A stretch of 64,000 nucleotides of DNA from Carallia brachiata (Eukaryota; Streptophyta; Magnoliopsida; Malpighiales; Rhizophoraceae): contig JADCRB010000028.1 of assembly GCA_021464245.1 (NCBI GenBank), forward strand, positions 6,451,612 to 6,515,611, in the 5' to 3' direction. The notes under the pieces are model-generated. The model searched no databases and was not told the DNA's origin. It saw only the letters and a program-made list of their open reading frames with translations. This document shows, in pieces, positions 11,056 to 24,297 of this stretch. The stretch's first letter is position 1. Every line of letters starts with the position of its first letter. Both the position numbers and the translations under genes were made by a program.

Positions 11056-13834
11056 TCGGATGGCGGACCTCAAGACTCGTTGAACGTAGACGCAATATGA
11101 GCTTTTTCATGCAAATAGCCGTCTAAATGTTTTTTTTTTTTCTTTCTCTTTTCAATTGAAAAAAAGACATTTAAATGTCAGCTAGTACAATGAGCAAGCC
11201 ATGGAGCTTATAGATTATGCAGACCTCAGGTCCTGTTGTGGATACACAAAACCTCAAGCACTCAACCTTTTATACAATCACTAGTTGGCTTGTTCTGAAT
11301 TGTTAGATTCTTAGAGACTGTCTCAAAAGTGCTCACTGGTTGGGATTTTTGCTCAACTGCTCTCTTTCTTGCGCCCCACTAATCCTTGTTCATTGTTCTG
11401 TAGTCCTGATTTGTCAGTAGCACTACTACCTGGTCATCTCCTAACTGTATTTGCGGTGGTTAGTTGTTTTTTTTTTTTTTAATTTTCAGTTTCATTGTCA
11501 TATTTTGCAATGAGGTAATATCAAACAGACAAAATTTCTAGATTACAATTGTTGACTTAAAATGGCTGATTCTTATTCATGAGATTTCTGAGCAAACAAA
11601 TAAAGACGTCTCACGTAGTTAGAGAAACATAGTAGACAGGTGAAGCTGATGACCAGGTCTAATATGGTTTTTAAGAATTGATGGATTAAGTATTTAAGTT
11701 TTAGTTACTTATTAATTTTATTCTCTTTTTTATGTGAGTAAAATTCACTAAAATCTAATACTACATAATTATATTTTTTTATTTTTTTTTATTTTAAGTA
11801 GATTTCACTATTGTGTAGTGTAAAATTATGAGTAAATTATATTAACTAAAATATATGAGTTAAATTAGAATTTTAATAAATTTTTTTTATGATAGAATGC
11901 GAGTTATTGATGTATGTTCATACAAAATGCAATAAAAATTGTTGGTTTTGACAAATATGAAACTATAATTGTACAACTAATAATTATAATTGAATTTTAT
12001 TGGGTATGTCTTATTCTTGTGTTTAAAAATCGTATCTACCTAACATTTCCACGATCTATCCGTATTCATATACAAAAAATTTTAAGAAAAGTTTTGCTTT
12101 GAAAATAAGTAATATAAACAAGGTGCGTTGAAATTTTTTTCCAACCTGAATTCCCAATACCCAATTTTGGGAACCTAATTATAGTTTTTAAGCATAAAGG
12201 AACAGTCATAATGAAATAAATAAGGGAAAGATATAGCAACATTATATATTTTTATTTTTTTAAAGAAAATAACGTATGCAAAACATTATGTAAACTTGGA
12301 AATAGGAGTTCACTATAAAAGGGTATCTTAATTTGTCTCTTTAACATTCAATCTCACTCTTATTCGTTTCCTCACAAGAGCTCGAATTAATCACGGTAGT
12401 TGACGATGATTAATTCAGCCATGAAGCAGACATGAAACATGTGGTGCCAGAAAGATTCCCACTCATCCAGGAAGTGCAAAGTGCCACGGGTTTCACTTCT
12501 AATAACCCCAAAACTGATATTGGCCTATGTTTGAAGCTTATCTTAGCTAGTGGCTTTGTTGGTCAGTAAAGTGTTGTTTTCTTTCTTTTTCCAATCATAA
12601 AAAAGAAAAGTTTAAGAGCTTCACCTAAAAAGTATGAAAATTTTAAAATGATATAAATTATTAAATGATTAAATTTAAAAAAATAAAAAAAATAGTTATA
12701 CAATGTTGGACAAGATTGTGTTACTAATTTAGTATCATTTAAGCAAAGCTACATTGTAGTACTTTTTTCCAATTCAAGAAATCCCTATTGCATTGCAATT
12801 CATGATACAATACTTGTTGTAGCAGTCAGTTTTGTACTAATCTTAGTTAATTCGATATCATGCATGCGAAAGGCATGGCATCACCAACGGTAATTAAGAT
12901 TAGAATTTAGCAGTAATTCTAACACGATTCAGAATAATTGTTTCAGTTCTTCGGTATAGAAGACAGTCTTGGTAGAATTGTAATGCCATTGCACATATAA
13001 TCATACACCTACTTCCCCAAAAATTCCTAATGAAAAGCGTAATATAATAAAAAACCAAGATTCACTGAACCTGAACATAAAAAAAACACAATAACGTTTC
13101 TTTTTTTTGTTAAAGAAAGTTTAGGTGAGGGGAGACTCTCACAGTTCACGGTCAGGGAAAATCACAAGTTTCAAAGAGAGTTTATATTACACTTACATAT
13201 TACCTACTAAAAAGAATTACCGGTAAGACTCAAATCTCAAATCTTTCAAGTAAAAGTTCAAAATTTTACCAACTCAACAAACTTTTATTGGCAAAACCAT
13301 AATGTTTTTTTAAAGCATTTGTTATGAACAATACCATCGGGACATGTAAGCTTGATGTCAAGTTAGCATGTTTCTATACACGCAACTCAAGTTTGTATTC
13401 TTACACTGGTAGTACTCTTTATTAAATTAGTTAGATATGGCTTTGGCTAATGTAAGGATTAAATTAAGGTGTTGAGTTTTAAATTTAGTAATCGTTACCA
13501 TAATGTTTTTTTAAAGCATTTCTTATAAACAATACCATCCGACTTGTAAGCTAGATCTCAAGTTAGCATGTTTCTATACACACAACTCAAGTTTGTATTC
13601 TTACACTAGTAGTACTCTTTGTCAAATTAGTTAGGTATGGCTTCAGCCAATGTAAGGATTAAATTAAGGTGTTGAGTTCTAAATTTGGTAATCGTTATGA
13701 TTGCATACGATAGAGCCTCATTAACTTTTGTTAGTATTCAGATGATGAATCCAACATATGAGAATGATTAAATAAAAATATCGATGGATAACTTTGAACT
13801 TTAATCATGTACGTACAATAATCAATATCCCTGT
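11056..13834. repeat. Ghost CS unit 2 (gene body missing, right end truncated)
   Basis: Same block order as unit 1: B at 11060, C at 11169, D at 11400, E at 11527, F at 12190, G at 12346, H at 12430, I at 12790, J at 13061. The D/E join at 11513-11535 is at the same place as in unit 1. After J the unit passes directly from 'caatatccct' (13825) to the D block of the next unit, so its A block and the next unit's B and C blocks are missing. A 201-bp tandem duplication lies inside. Confidence 0.8.
13300..13700. repeat. 201-bp tandem duplication
   Basis: 13300-13500 and 13501-13700 are two near-identical head-to-tail copies. Each begins 'taatgtttttttaaagcatt' and ends with 'tttagtaatcgtta' or 'tttggtaatcgtta'. 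They differ at scattered positions. The corresponding sequence in the other ghost units (about 9380-9580 and 15845-16590) is single copy. Confidence 0.8.
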
Positions 13835-15404
13835 CTTGCAGTCCTAATTTGCTAGTAGCACTACAACCTAGTCATCTCCTAACTGTGTTTGTGGTGGCTA
13901 GTTGTTTTTTTTTTTTTTCAGTTTCAATGTCAAATTTTGCAATATTAATGAGGCAATGTAAAACTGACAAAAATTATGGATTACAATAGTTGACTTAAAA
14001 TGGTTGATTCTTATTCACGAGATTTCTGAGCAAGGAAATAAAGACGTCTCACGTAGTTTAGAGAAACATAGCGGACAGGTAAGGTTGATGAGCATGTTTA
14101 ATTTGATTTTTAAGAGTTGTTAGATTTAAGTATTTAAGTTTTATTTGATGAATGCGGGTTTTTGACGCATGCTCACACAAAATCCAGTTAAAATTGTTGG
14201 TTTTACAAAGATAGGACCATAATTGTACAACTAACCATATGAAAAGATAATTTGGTAATAATTCAGCATACTTTTCTACATCTTATTCAGGTTTGAGTTT
14301 CAATGACTACGCTGAAAAGCAATGTTATCCTTTGATTGACAGTTTGATTGTGCACTCACAGTGTTAGTCCCAAAGTCGATAATTGCTGTGGTTGGGTTGG
14401 GGAGGTCTGTTAGGTCCAACAATGCTTAAGTGGAGAATTCTTCCTTATAGACTGAGTTAAATGAGGCACGCTAAACGAAAATTATTCTGATTTTAACCTG
14501 TAAATCAATAATTAATATACCTGTGTTGAATTTTTTTATTGCAAAAAAAAAAACTATAATTGTACAGCTAGGAATCATAATTGCATTTAATTACGTTTTA
14601 TTGGATATGTTTTACTCCCGTATCAAAAACTTGCATCTACTTAATTTCTTCGTGATACATTTGGTATTCATTTACACGAAAAAATATTCAGAAAAGATAT
14701 GCTCTAAAAATAAGTAATATAAACAAGTTGCGTTCAAATTTTCTTCCAACATAAATCCCCAATGCCCCAATTTTGGAAGATCTCATTATAGTTTTGAGCA
14801 AAAAGTGACAGTCATAATAAAATGAATAAAGTGAAAGATATAGCAACATTAAATTTTTTAAAAATTCTTTTTTCTAAGAAAATTACATATGCTTGGAGTC
14901 ACCATAAAAGGGTATCTCAATTTGTCTCTCTAACATTCAATCTCACTCTTATTCGTTTCCTCACCAGAACTCAAATTAATCACGGCAATTGATGATTAAA
15001 TCAGCCATTGCAGAAGACATGACGCATCCACATGTGGTGCCAGAAAGACCCCCAGTCATCCAGGGAGTGCAAAGTGCCACCTATTTCATTTCTATGTTTA
15101 AAGCTTATCTTACGTAGTGGCTTTGTTGGCCATGTTGTCTCTTTTCTTTTTCCGATCAAAAAAAATCAAAAAATTTAAGAGCTTCAATTAAATTTGAAAA
15201 TTTTAAAGTGATATAAATCGTTAATTAGATAATTAAATTAAAAAAATAAAAAATAAATTATTACGTACTGTTGAATAAAAGTATGTTATTAATTTAATAC
15301 TTCTTGAACAAAACTACGCAATGAACCTCTTTTTCAATTTAAGAAATCCCTATTGCATTGCGATTACATGGTACAATTCTTGTTTTAGCAGTCTGTTTTG
15401 CACT

Positions 15405-15546
15405 TTTTTTTTTTTTTAAGTTTTCCTAAACTTAAACTACCTTGTTGGCAGAGAGAGAATAGTTGAGCAAGTCGAGAATTCGAATTCTGAACCTCTTACT
15501 TACTGACATATTGTCAATACCGTTTGGAATACAAGTTCACGGCCTT
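15405..15546 (-). mobile_element. Short SINE, minus strand
   Basis: It interrupts block I, which is contiguous in the sister units at 9050 and 12790. On the minus strand it has a tRNA-like 5' part whose B-box-like core reads gaattcgaattc, and it ends in a poly(A) tail (T-run on the plus strand at 15405-15418). Flanking direct repeats are ttttgcact (15396-15404) and ttttgtact (15547-15555), one mismatch. Its head resembles that of the SINE at 38822-38959 ('ggccgtgaac' against 'ggccatgagc'). Confidence 0.6.
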
Positions 15547-15996
15547 TTTTGTACTAATCTTGATTAAGTCGAAATCATGCATGCGTAATGCATGACATCA
15601 TCAACGGCAATTAAGATTACAACTTAGTAATAATTCTAACATGATTCAGAACAATTGTTTCGGTTCTTCGGTATGGAAGACAGTCTGGGTAGAATTGTAA
15701 TGCCCGCCATTGCACATATAATCATACACTTACTCCCCCAAAAATTTTTAATGAAAAGCTTAACAGAATAAAAAGCCAAGATTCACTGAATCTAGACAGA
15801 AAAAACCAATAAGGTTTGTATGTATGCAATTATACCCGTGTTTTTTTAAAGTATTTCTAGTGAAGAGTACCATCCAACATCTATGTCCAGCCGGGGTACT
15901 TCTAGATACCTGATTCAGGTTCAAATTTTCACCGCCGCACTATTTTTTTGGCAAAGAAGTTAAGGTGTAGTTTGGCCAATGAAAGGATTAACGTAA

Positions 15997-16547
15997 TGTC
16001 GTAAAAATCGGATCGAACTGACCGGTCGAACCGGTAACCGGTCGAGGTCCGGGCCAGTTTTGGCAAAATTTGAGAGGTGATTTGGATCAGAAAAAATCGG
16101 TCAAAACTAGTAAAAATCAGTGAAAATTTGACCGATTGGACCAGTTCAATGAAATTAAAAAATTCATAAATTATAATTTGACCATAAATATTATTTAAAT
16201 TATAATTTGAACACTATATTTAATTAAAAATTTAATTAGTCCTAAATTTAATTAAAAATCCCAATTTCATCTTAAAATTAAAAAAATTAATATTTAATTA
16301 CTATATATAATTATTATTTTTAAAATTATATATATATATATATATTAATTTTAAAAATAACTATTATTATTTAAATATTTAATAATATATAATTATTATT
16401 ATTTAATATTATTATATAATAATTATTATTATTATTTAATTAATATATAATTACTATATATTAAATAATGGTTCGACCAGTTCAACCGGTTGAATTTTGA
16501 CTCACTAATATTTTCGATTCGATAACCGATTTGATTCTGACAACTTA
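15997..16547. mobile_element. 551-bp MITE-like element with AT-rich core
   Basis: The flanks gattaacgtaa (15986-15996) and gattaaagtaa (16548-16558) are an 11-bp target duplication with one mismatch. Sister units lack the insert. The ends are imperfect inverted repeats (tgtcgtaaaa...atcgg at the left; the reverse complement of the right end gives tgtcagaatcaaatcgg). Inside are palindromic CCGGT words at both ends and a core of almost pure A and T. No ORF is present. An 11-bp duplication favours a Mutator-like origin, but this is inference. Confidence 0.55.
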
Positions 16548-17589
16548 GATTAAAGTAAAATGTTGGATTCTAAATTTAGTAATCGTTATGGTCATCAGCA
16601 ACAAAGTTACATTAACTTTTGTTAATATTTAGGTACTAGGCCCATTGTATAAAAATAATTAAATGAAAACGTTAACAAATAACTTCTGATCTTAATTCCG
16701 TAAATATGATGGTCAATATCCCTCACATGCACTTTTTTTTTTAGTTCTCCAAAAAAAAAAAAAAAGAACACTTTTTTTTTAGTTCTCCGAAAAAAAAAAA
16801 AAAGAACAGTATAACAAATAAAAAAATCAAACTTTGCCGGATATAGACAAGAAAGCAGGCAAAAGTCATTTTCGTGCGTGATCTTATCATGCTTATATCT
16901 ATAAACACGCACGCACACCGCTATTAAATTTGGAATTCAATGTGTAGTATATTACCTTTACAAAAAAAAAACTTGTCCATTCGAGCCGACAAAACTAGAC
17001 CTTCCAATTTCCTCCACGCAAAATGAAATAAGGATTAAATCTACCGGCTAAGGAGTGCAATGATTTCAACGAAGATTTGTTGTATCTCAACATAATTGAC
17101 CTTTCCGTAAAAGAAAAACATTGGAAAACATAAAAAAAATAGACAGAAAAGTGTTAATAATATAACTGTAAGATATATTTATATAATAGTATTTATTTTT
17201 TGTGTAATAAAAAATAACGTTATAATTTCTTATACCACATTTTATTAATCTTGTTACACAAATATTTATAACCATTACATTATTCACAAACCTTCTGTCT
17301 TCTGGCCTTTATCCTCCTAATGGAATCCTAATGGAACCCGCAATTCTGCAAATATAATGCCAACAAAGGATTGAATCGAATGGAAAAGAGGATCGAGCAT
17401 TACTGAAATAGTTGAGATACACAGGCTTAATCATATGGACGGAGGTTCGACCTCCTGCCATGTCCTGGCATTCCTTTGTCTCTTAAAAAATTTTGACAGA
17501 AAGAAGAAAAAAGAAGGGCACATGGTGGCAATATTTTTTCCTGATAATTAGAATAAACTGGAACATTGTTACTAAATACAGTCTTTTTT

Positions 17590-18397
17590 GGATGGGGGAC
17601 CTCAAGATTCGTTGAACCTAGACGCAACATGACCTTTTTCGTGCAAATAGCCGTCAATTTTTTATTTTTATTTTTTGGGTCTCTCTTTTTAATTGAAAAA
17701 AAGACATTTTAATGTCAGCTAGTACAATGAGCAAGCCATGGAGCTTATATATGCAGTGCAGGTCCAGTTGTGGATACACAAAACCTCCATCACTAATGCT
17801 AGTAAAAGTGCCTTTTATACAGTCACTAGTTGGCTTGTTCTGAATTGTTAGAGACTGTCTCAAAAGTGCTCACTGGTTAGGAGACTTGCTCAACTGCTCT
17901 CTGTCTTACTCCCCACTAATCTTTGTTCATTGTCCTGCATACCTGATTTGTTAGTAGCACTCCTACCTAGTCATCTCCTAGCTGTGTTTGTGGTGGTTAG
18001 TTGATTTTTTTTAATTTTTTTTCTTTTCAGTTTCATTTTCAAATTTTGCATTGAGGCAATGTAAATATGTTTTTGGCTATTGTTCTGTCTTCTTAAATTT
18101 CTGCCCTTTCTATGTAATAAAGGTTCTAAATGCAATAAGCAATTTTTTTTCTTTTTTGGTACTGAATATTTGGAACATAAAAGTTATTGATTTCTTTATG
18201 GAAAGCTAAATATACTTTTGCTAATAGTAAAAAATTCTCTTGTTTAAATTGTTTTTAGTGATATTTTATCTGATCTGTGCCCATCACATCATTAATAATA
18301 TTTTTTGAGTGCCCACGAATGATGCGTATCAACACTCTTTTTGACATTGGTACATCCTTTTCTGTTGATTGAATCCTTGCAGATTCCAGATACTAGA
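17590..18397 (+). promoter_or_regulatory. 5' flank of CS2 (array modules B-D)
   Basis: 17590-18060 holds modules B, C and D of the array ('ttcgttgaacctagacgcaa', 'gagcaagccatggagcttat', 'gtcatctcctagctgtgttt'). Unlike the ghosts, the sequence does not continue into module E after 'gaggcaatgtaaa' (18052-18064). It runs on through unique DNA into CS2 exon 1. It presumably includes the CS2 promoter and leader. No TATA box or start site can be fixed with confidence. Confidence 0.5.
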
Positions 18398-20796
<2,399 letters not shown>

Positions 20797-21037
20797 AGGC
20801 CCTGCAATCAATTCTTCCTTAAAAAGCATGTAATAATGTGTTTGAATTTTAATTCAATGAGTTTATTGATAATTTTCTACATCACGTGTTCAATTTTTAA
20901 TTCGATTTTGAAGAGTTTATTGATAATTTTCTACATCAAATTACCAATGGGTCTCAAAGAAAAATTTTAACTTAACATATTAATAACGAGAATTTTAGGC
21001 GAAATATCAGAATGGTAAAAATTTTAGACTGAAATTG
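20797..21037. other. CS2 3' region with a short tandem repeat and the U2 3' box
   Basis: This is the CS2 3' UTR or terminator side. The segment 'agtttattgataattttcta' occurs twice (about 20860 and 20912). At 21022-21037 the minus strand reads CA-N5-AGTCTAAAA, the plant snRNA 3'-end box, just after the U2 gene. CS2 and U2 therefore converge with about 240 bp between them. Confidence 0.7.
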
Positions 21038-21233
21038 GAGGGATGCGCCAGGCCCTTGCTTTAGTGCAAGGCATGGGCGACGCGGAAGAGCACCAATAGC
21101 AAGCTATTGTGGTGTACTCTACCCCTTTAAAAATTAATTTAATATCGTGTAGACCATTGGCCTACGTATCAGATATTAAACTGATAAGAACAGATACTAA
21201 ACTTGATCTTAGCCAAAAGGCCGAGAAAGGTAT
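21038..21233 (-). ncRNA. U2 spliceosomal snRNA
   Basis: The minus strand from 21233 reads ATACCTTTCTCGGCCTTTTG, the invariant plant U2 5' end. It continues through the branch-point-recognition region, the stem IIa/IIb region, an Sm-like site (AATTTTT), a stem-III hairpin (AATAGCTTGCTATT) and a stem-IV hairpin ending near GGCGCATCCCTC, 196 nt in all. The RNA base-pairs with the intron branch site in the spliceosome. One key change is visible: the conserved GUAGUA element reads UUAGUA (U2 nt 34; plus-strand position 21200). Stems IIa, III and IV still pair and the promoter and 3' box are intact, so the gene may be expressed as a variant. A recent pseudogene is the alternative. Confidence 0.95.
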
Positions 21234-21259
21234 GAGTGCAACTGTTACAGGAGTTTCAA

Positions 21260-21310
21260 TTTATATTCCGTTTCTGCCCATGTGCTACACTTTTTTCATT
21301 GATGTGGGAC
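21260..21310 (-). promoter_or_regulatory. Plant Pol II snRNA promoter (USE plus TATA) of U2
   Basis: On the minus strand the upstream sequence element reads GTCCCACATCA at 21310-21300, about 67-77 bp before the U2 start. It differs from the plant consensus RTCCCACATCG only in the last base. An ATATAA TATA element lies at about 21261-21267, 28-34 bp before the start. The spacing is that of the Pol II class (U1, U2, U4, U5), not the shorter Pol III (U6) class. Confidence 0.88.
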
Positions 21311-24297
21311 AAGAGTTGCAACCAAACGGTACCTCAACTTGAGGTGCTCAAGTCACGAGATAAAGGGCAAAATTGTCAGTGGAATTCTTGGGATTATTCA
21401 GTGAATTTCTTCTTTTTGGTTATTTCGTTTTAAAGAAGAAAAATTAGTCTTTGGCGACTTTTTTTTTTTTTTTCTTTTCATTAGTGGATATCACCATTGC
21501 CAGTGTGCATTGAAATGAGCACTGGTCCACAAACCATACTCAATTCAGCATTAGATATTTATTTCAAATCAAAATTATTGAAATGTTTATAATTCTTATG
21601 AACCTTCTTCGAGGATTTCCTGCATAAACTATCAAGATAAAAATTTTCTGTCGAACTGCAGAAGAGTTGTGATGTTTCATAATGCTAGTAGCTTTAAAGT
21701 TAAAAATGTGAAGATGAAGCCATGAGAGCCGATTAGAATATTCTGTATAACATTCACCAGGCATGCCATGCCCTTTGGAATAACATAACGGTACATTTAT
21801 ATTTCCTATAATCCCATTAGCTTAGGAAAGGAAAAATCAACTCCGCAATTAGTTGTGAACAATTCCCCCTACACCTCTTCCTTCAAATTTCAATTGTTAG
21901 CGTCCTCCACTTCACCCTAAATTTTAAAAATTTCCAATTTACCTCTCTTATGCATACTTTTCAAATATCTAAAATTCAGCAACTTCTATGGCCTAGTTCT
22001 TCCGTTCTACATGCCCATAAACAAGAAGAATCAAAGCCAATTTTTGACGTCAACATGTTGGGTTCTAGGCATCAAAGATTGAGATTAGGAGATGCTTGGT
22101 CATCTATAGTAGCTTACCTTTTGTATTTAAGAAAATATAATTTATTTTTTAAACAAATTCAGTTGCTTACAAAAAAAATATAAACTGTGGCAGAATATTG
22201 ATAGGGCTGCAGGTTCAGATGCCAAGTTGTACTTGTAAACATTCTCTGCAATGGTATTGTATCAAAGTTTGAACTTTGGTCTCTTTTCCTTCAGGGGTCC
22301 TTGGTTGTTGTATATGTTTATGTATGGTGGCATCATTAATCTTTTGGAGATGCTTTGAGTTGAAATTTCTTTTGGACCTCATTTTGAAACATTATGTAAA
22401 TACATCTACTCATAAAAGTAGAAGTAATAGTTTTTTTAAGAGATATTTCAGTAGTTAACACTTAAAATTTAGATCTTGAATTCCATTCTCGGAAAAGAGG
22501 TATCGATTTTATGAAAATAAGAAGAGTTACTTTTATTTTGTAATTTATAACCCAATAAATTTATTAATTAACAAAAAAAAAGTGAGAGTGACAAAAGCAT
22601 GCCAAACATTTTCAAAGGGCAAGGTTGATGATTTAAATCTCAGTTTCTTTAAATATTATTGTATGCTTGGAAAATATGTGGTTAATTTTATCATTTCCAA
22701 AAAAAATATAAAAAACCTTTTCTTGTCACCTTTAACTAATTTGATTCGCCGGCTAAAAAAATAGTTGTAATCATCGTTATGACTTTCGTCCAATCATAAA
22801 GACAGTCAAAATATGCAAGATTTCATTTCTTCTTTTTCCCCTAATTGAAAGTTTGTTAAATTATAGGATTAATCTCTAAAAAAATCATAATTTTTTGTGT
22901 AAATTAACAAATATAATTACTTTTTAAATATTCATAATTTAGGCTTTGTAGAAATTTTTTTAAAAAAATTTATAAATTTGTCCAGTTTAATGGGCATAAT
23001 GTATCAAAAGTAGTGATTTATCGCAATAATGTGAATCATATACTGACATGTAATATAAAAATAATACAATTAAAATTCATGTCAGATGCAAAAAATAACA
23101 ATTAAACTTAATGTCATAGTAGATTTATTAAAGAAAATTCCTACAAAACATAAATTATGAATTTTTAAAACAGATGTTATATTTATTGATTTATACAAAG
23201 ATTATGATTTTTTTAAATATTAACCCTAAATTATAAGCTATACAAGAGATTGTTTTTAGCATTCTCATAGATCTCATGACACTATAGATCTCATGACATT
23301 TTTCTTAAAAAAGAATTTTTTTTGGGTCCATATTAAAAACAAGAATAAAAATTTTCTTAAAAAAAATACGAGACTCTAAATATTAAAATTTAAAATTTTG
23401 TAATCTATTAAAAGACAAGTTAATTATTAACATTCTTATTAAGTGGCGTGTTGGGACACATTTCATTTCTCTTTGTGCATGCAGTAGGCCCGTGCCACGT
23501 TAACCCAAAAGATAAATCTTTTTGATATTTAATAAGAATGCGGTAAGTATACAGTAATATATAAATATATAAAAAATATATTCAATTAAAAATAAATAAT
23601 TATTAATACTATTAAATAAAATATTAAATATTCATCTGCATGTTTACTTTAGCAGTCTAGAATGTAATTATACAAACAAGACCAAGCGAAGCCATTATCC
23701 ATTTTTTTGACCACCTCAATAGTCATAATTTTTTCTTCTAATTAGGAGTAACTGATAAAAAAAATACGCAAAATTTTTTTTTCTTTTAATTTTCTTATTT
23801 GGTGCCCATAAATAAAGCAAACGTTGTCCAGCTAAGAGTTATATATATCTATATATATATTGGTTTTCCTTGCTTGGAGTGGATTTGGTCCGACCGACAC
23901 AAAAACAAACTAAAAAAACACTCAAGTAGGGCTAGGCCCAATTCATGTCCGATTAGAGCCCAGGCCTAATCGCATGCCCGATTGGAGCCCAATATTATCC
24001 CTCACGCAGCACACGTGTCGTCCACACGCGTAACTACCAACGGATCTTTTTTTCTTTTTTTTTTTTAGGTGTCTCTAAAATGGCAATTCAGATCTTAATG
24101 TGATTTACTTCTAATTCCCAGTCTTTCTTCTTTCTTTATTTATTATTCTTTTTTTTTTTTTTACATCTTCCCAAAAATCTCTCTCTTTTTAATTTCTGGT
24201 TTCGATCTCTTGTTTTCTCGGCAATTGAATCTCGCCGAAGCAACCGAGGTTCTCTGATTCGCCAGTCGGACTTCGGCCACGGAAAGCCGCGGCAGCC
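21311..24297. promoter_or_regulatory. Intergenic region and MON2 promoter
   Basis: 21311-23850 shows no supported gene. The open frame at 21950-22183 has no recognisable motif. The last 450 bp look like the MON2 promoter and 5' UTR. Clustered GGCCCA/GAGCCCA words (site II-like, TGGGC on the minus strand) lie at 23925-23995, and a G-box in cacacgtgtcg at about 24009. A pyrimidine-rich leader (24050-24200) runs up to the ATG at 24298. Site II elements are common in housekeeping plant promoters. Confidence 0.5.

Larger units (their letters stand above)
13835..17589. repeat. Ghost CS unit 3 (gene body missing)
   Basis: The blocks are D (13838-13905), E (13967), F (14800), G (14935), H (15015), I (15354), J (15780) and A (17044). 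The D/E join 'gaggcaatgtaaaactgaca' (about 13951) matches the other ghosts. About 250 bp at 14240-14500 has no counterpart in the sister units. A SINE (15405-15546) and a TIR element (15997-16547) are nested in it. Two long A/T runs with the repeated 'gttctcc' motif lie at 16730-16805. Confidence 0.78.

Noticed and set aside
16622..16918. 98-aa minus-strand frame with poly-Phe
   Set aside because: It translates two A/T runs with a repeated 'gttctcc' motif; low complexity.
21950..22183. 77-aa plus-strand frame between U2 and MON2
   Set aside because: No recognisable domain, no promoter or splice context, and a lysine-rich AT-driven end.
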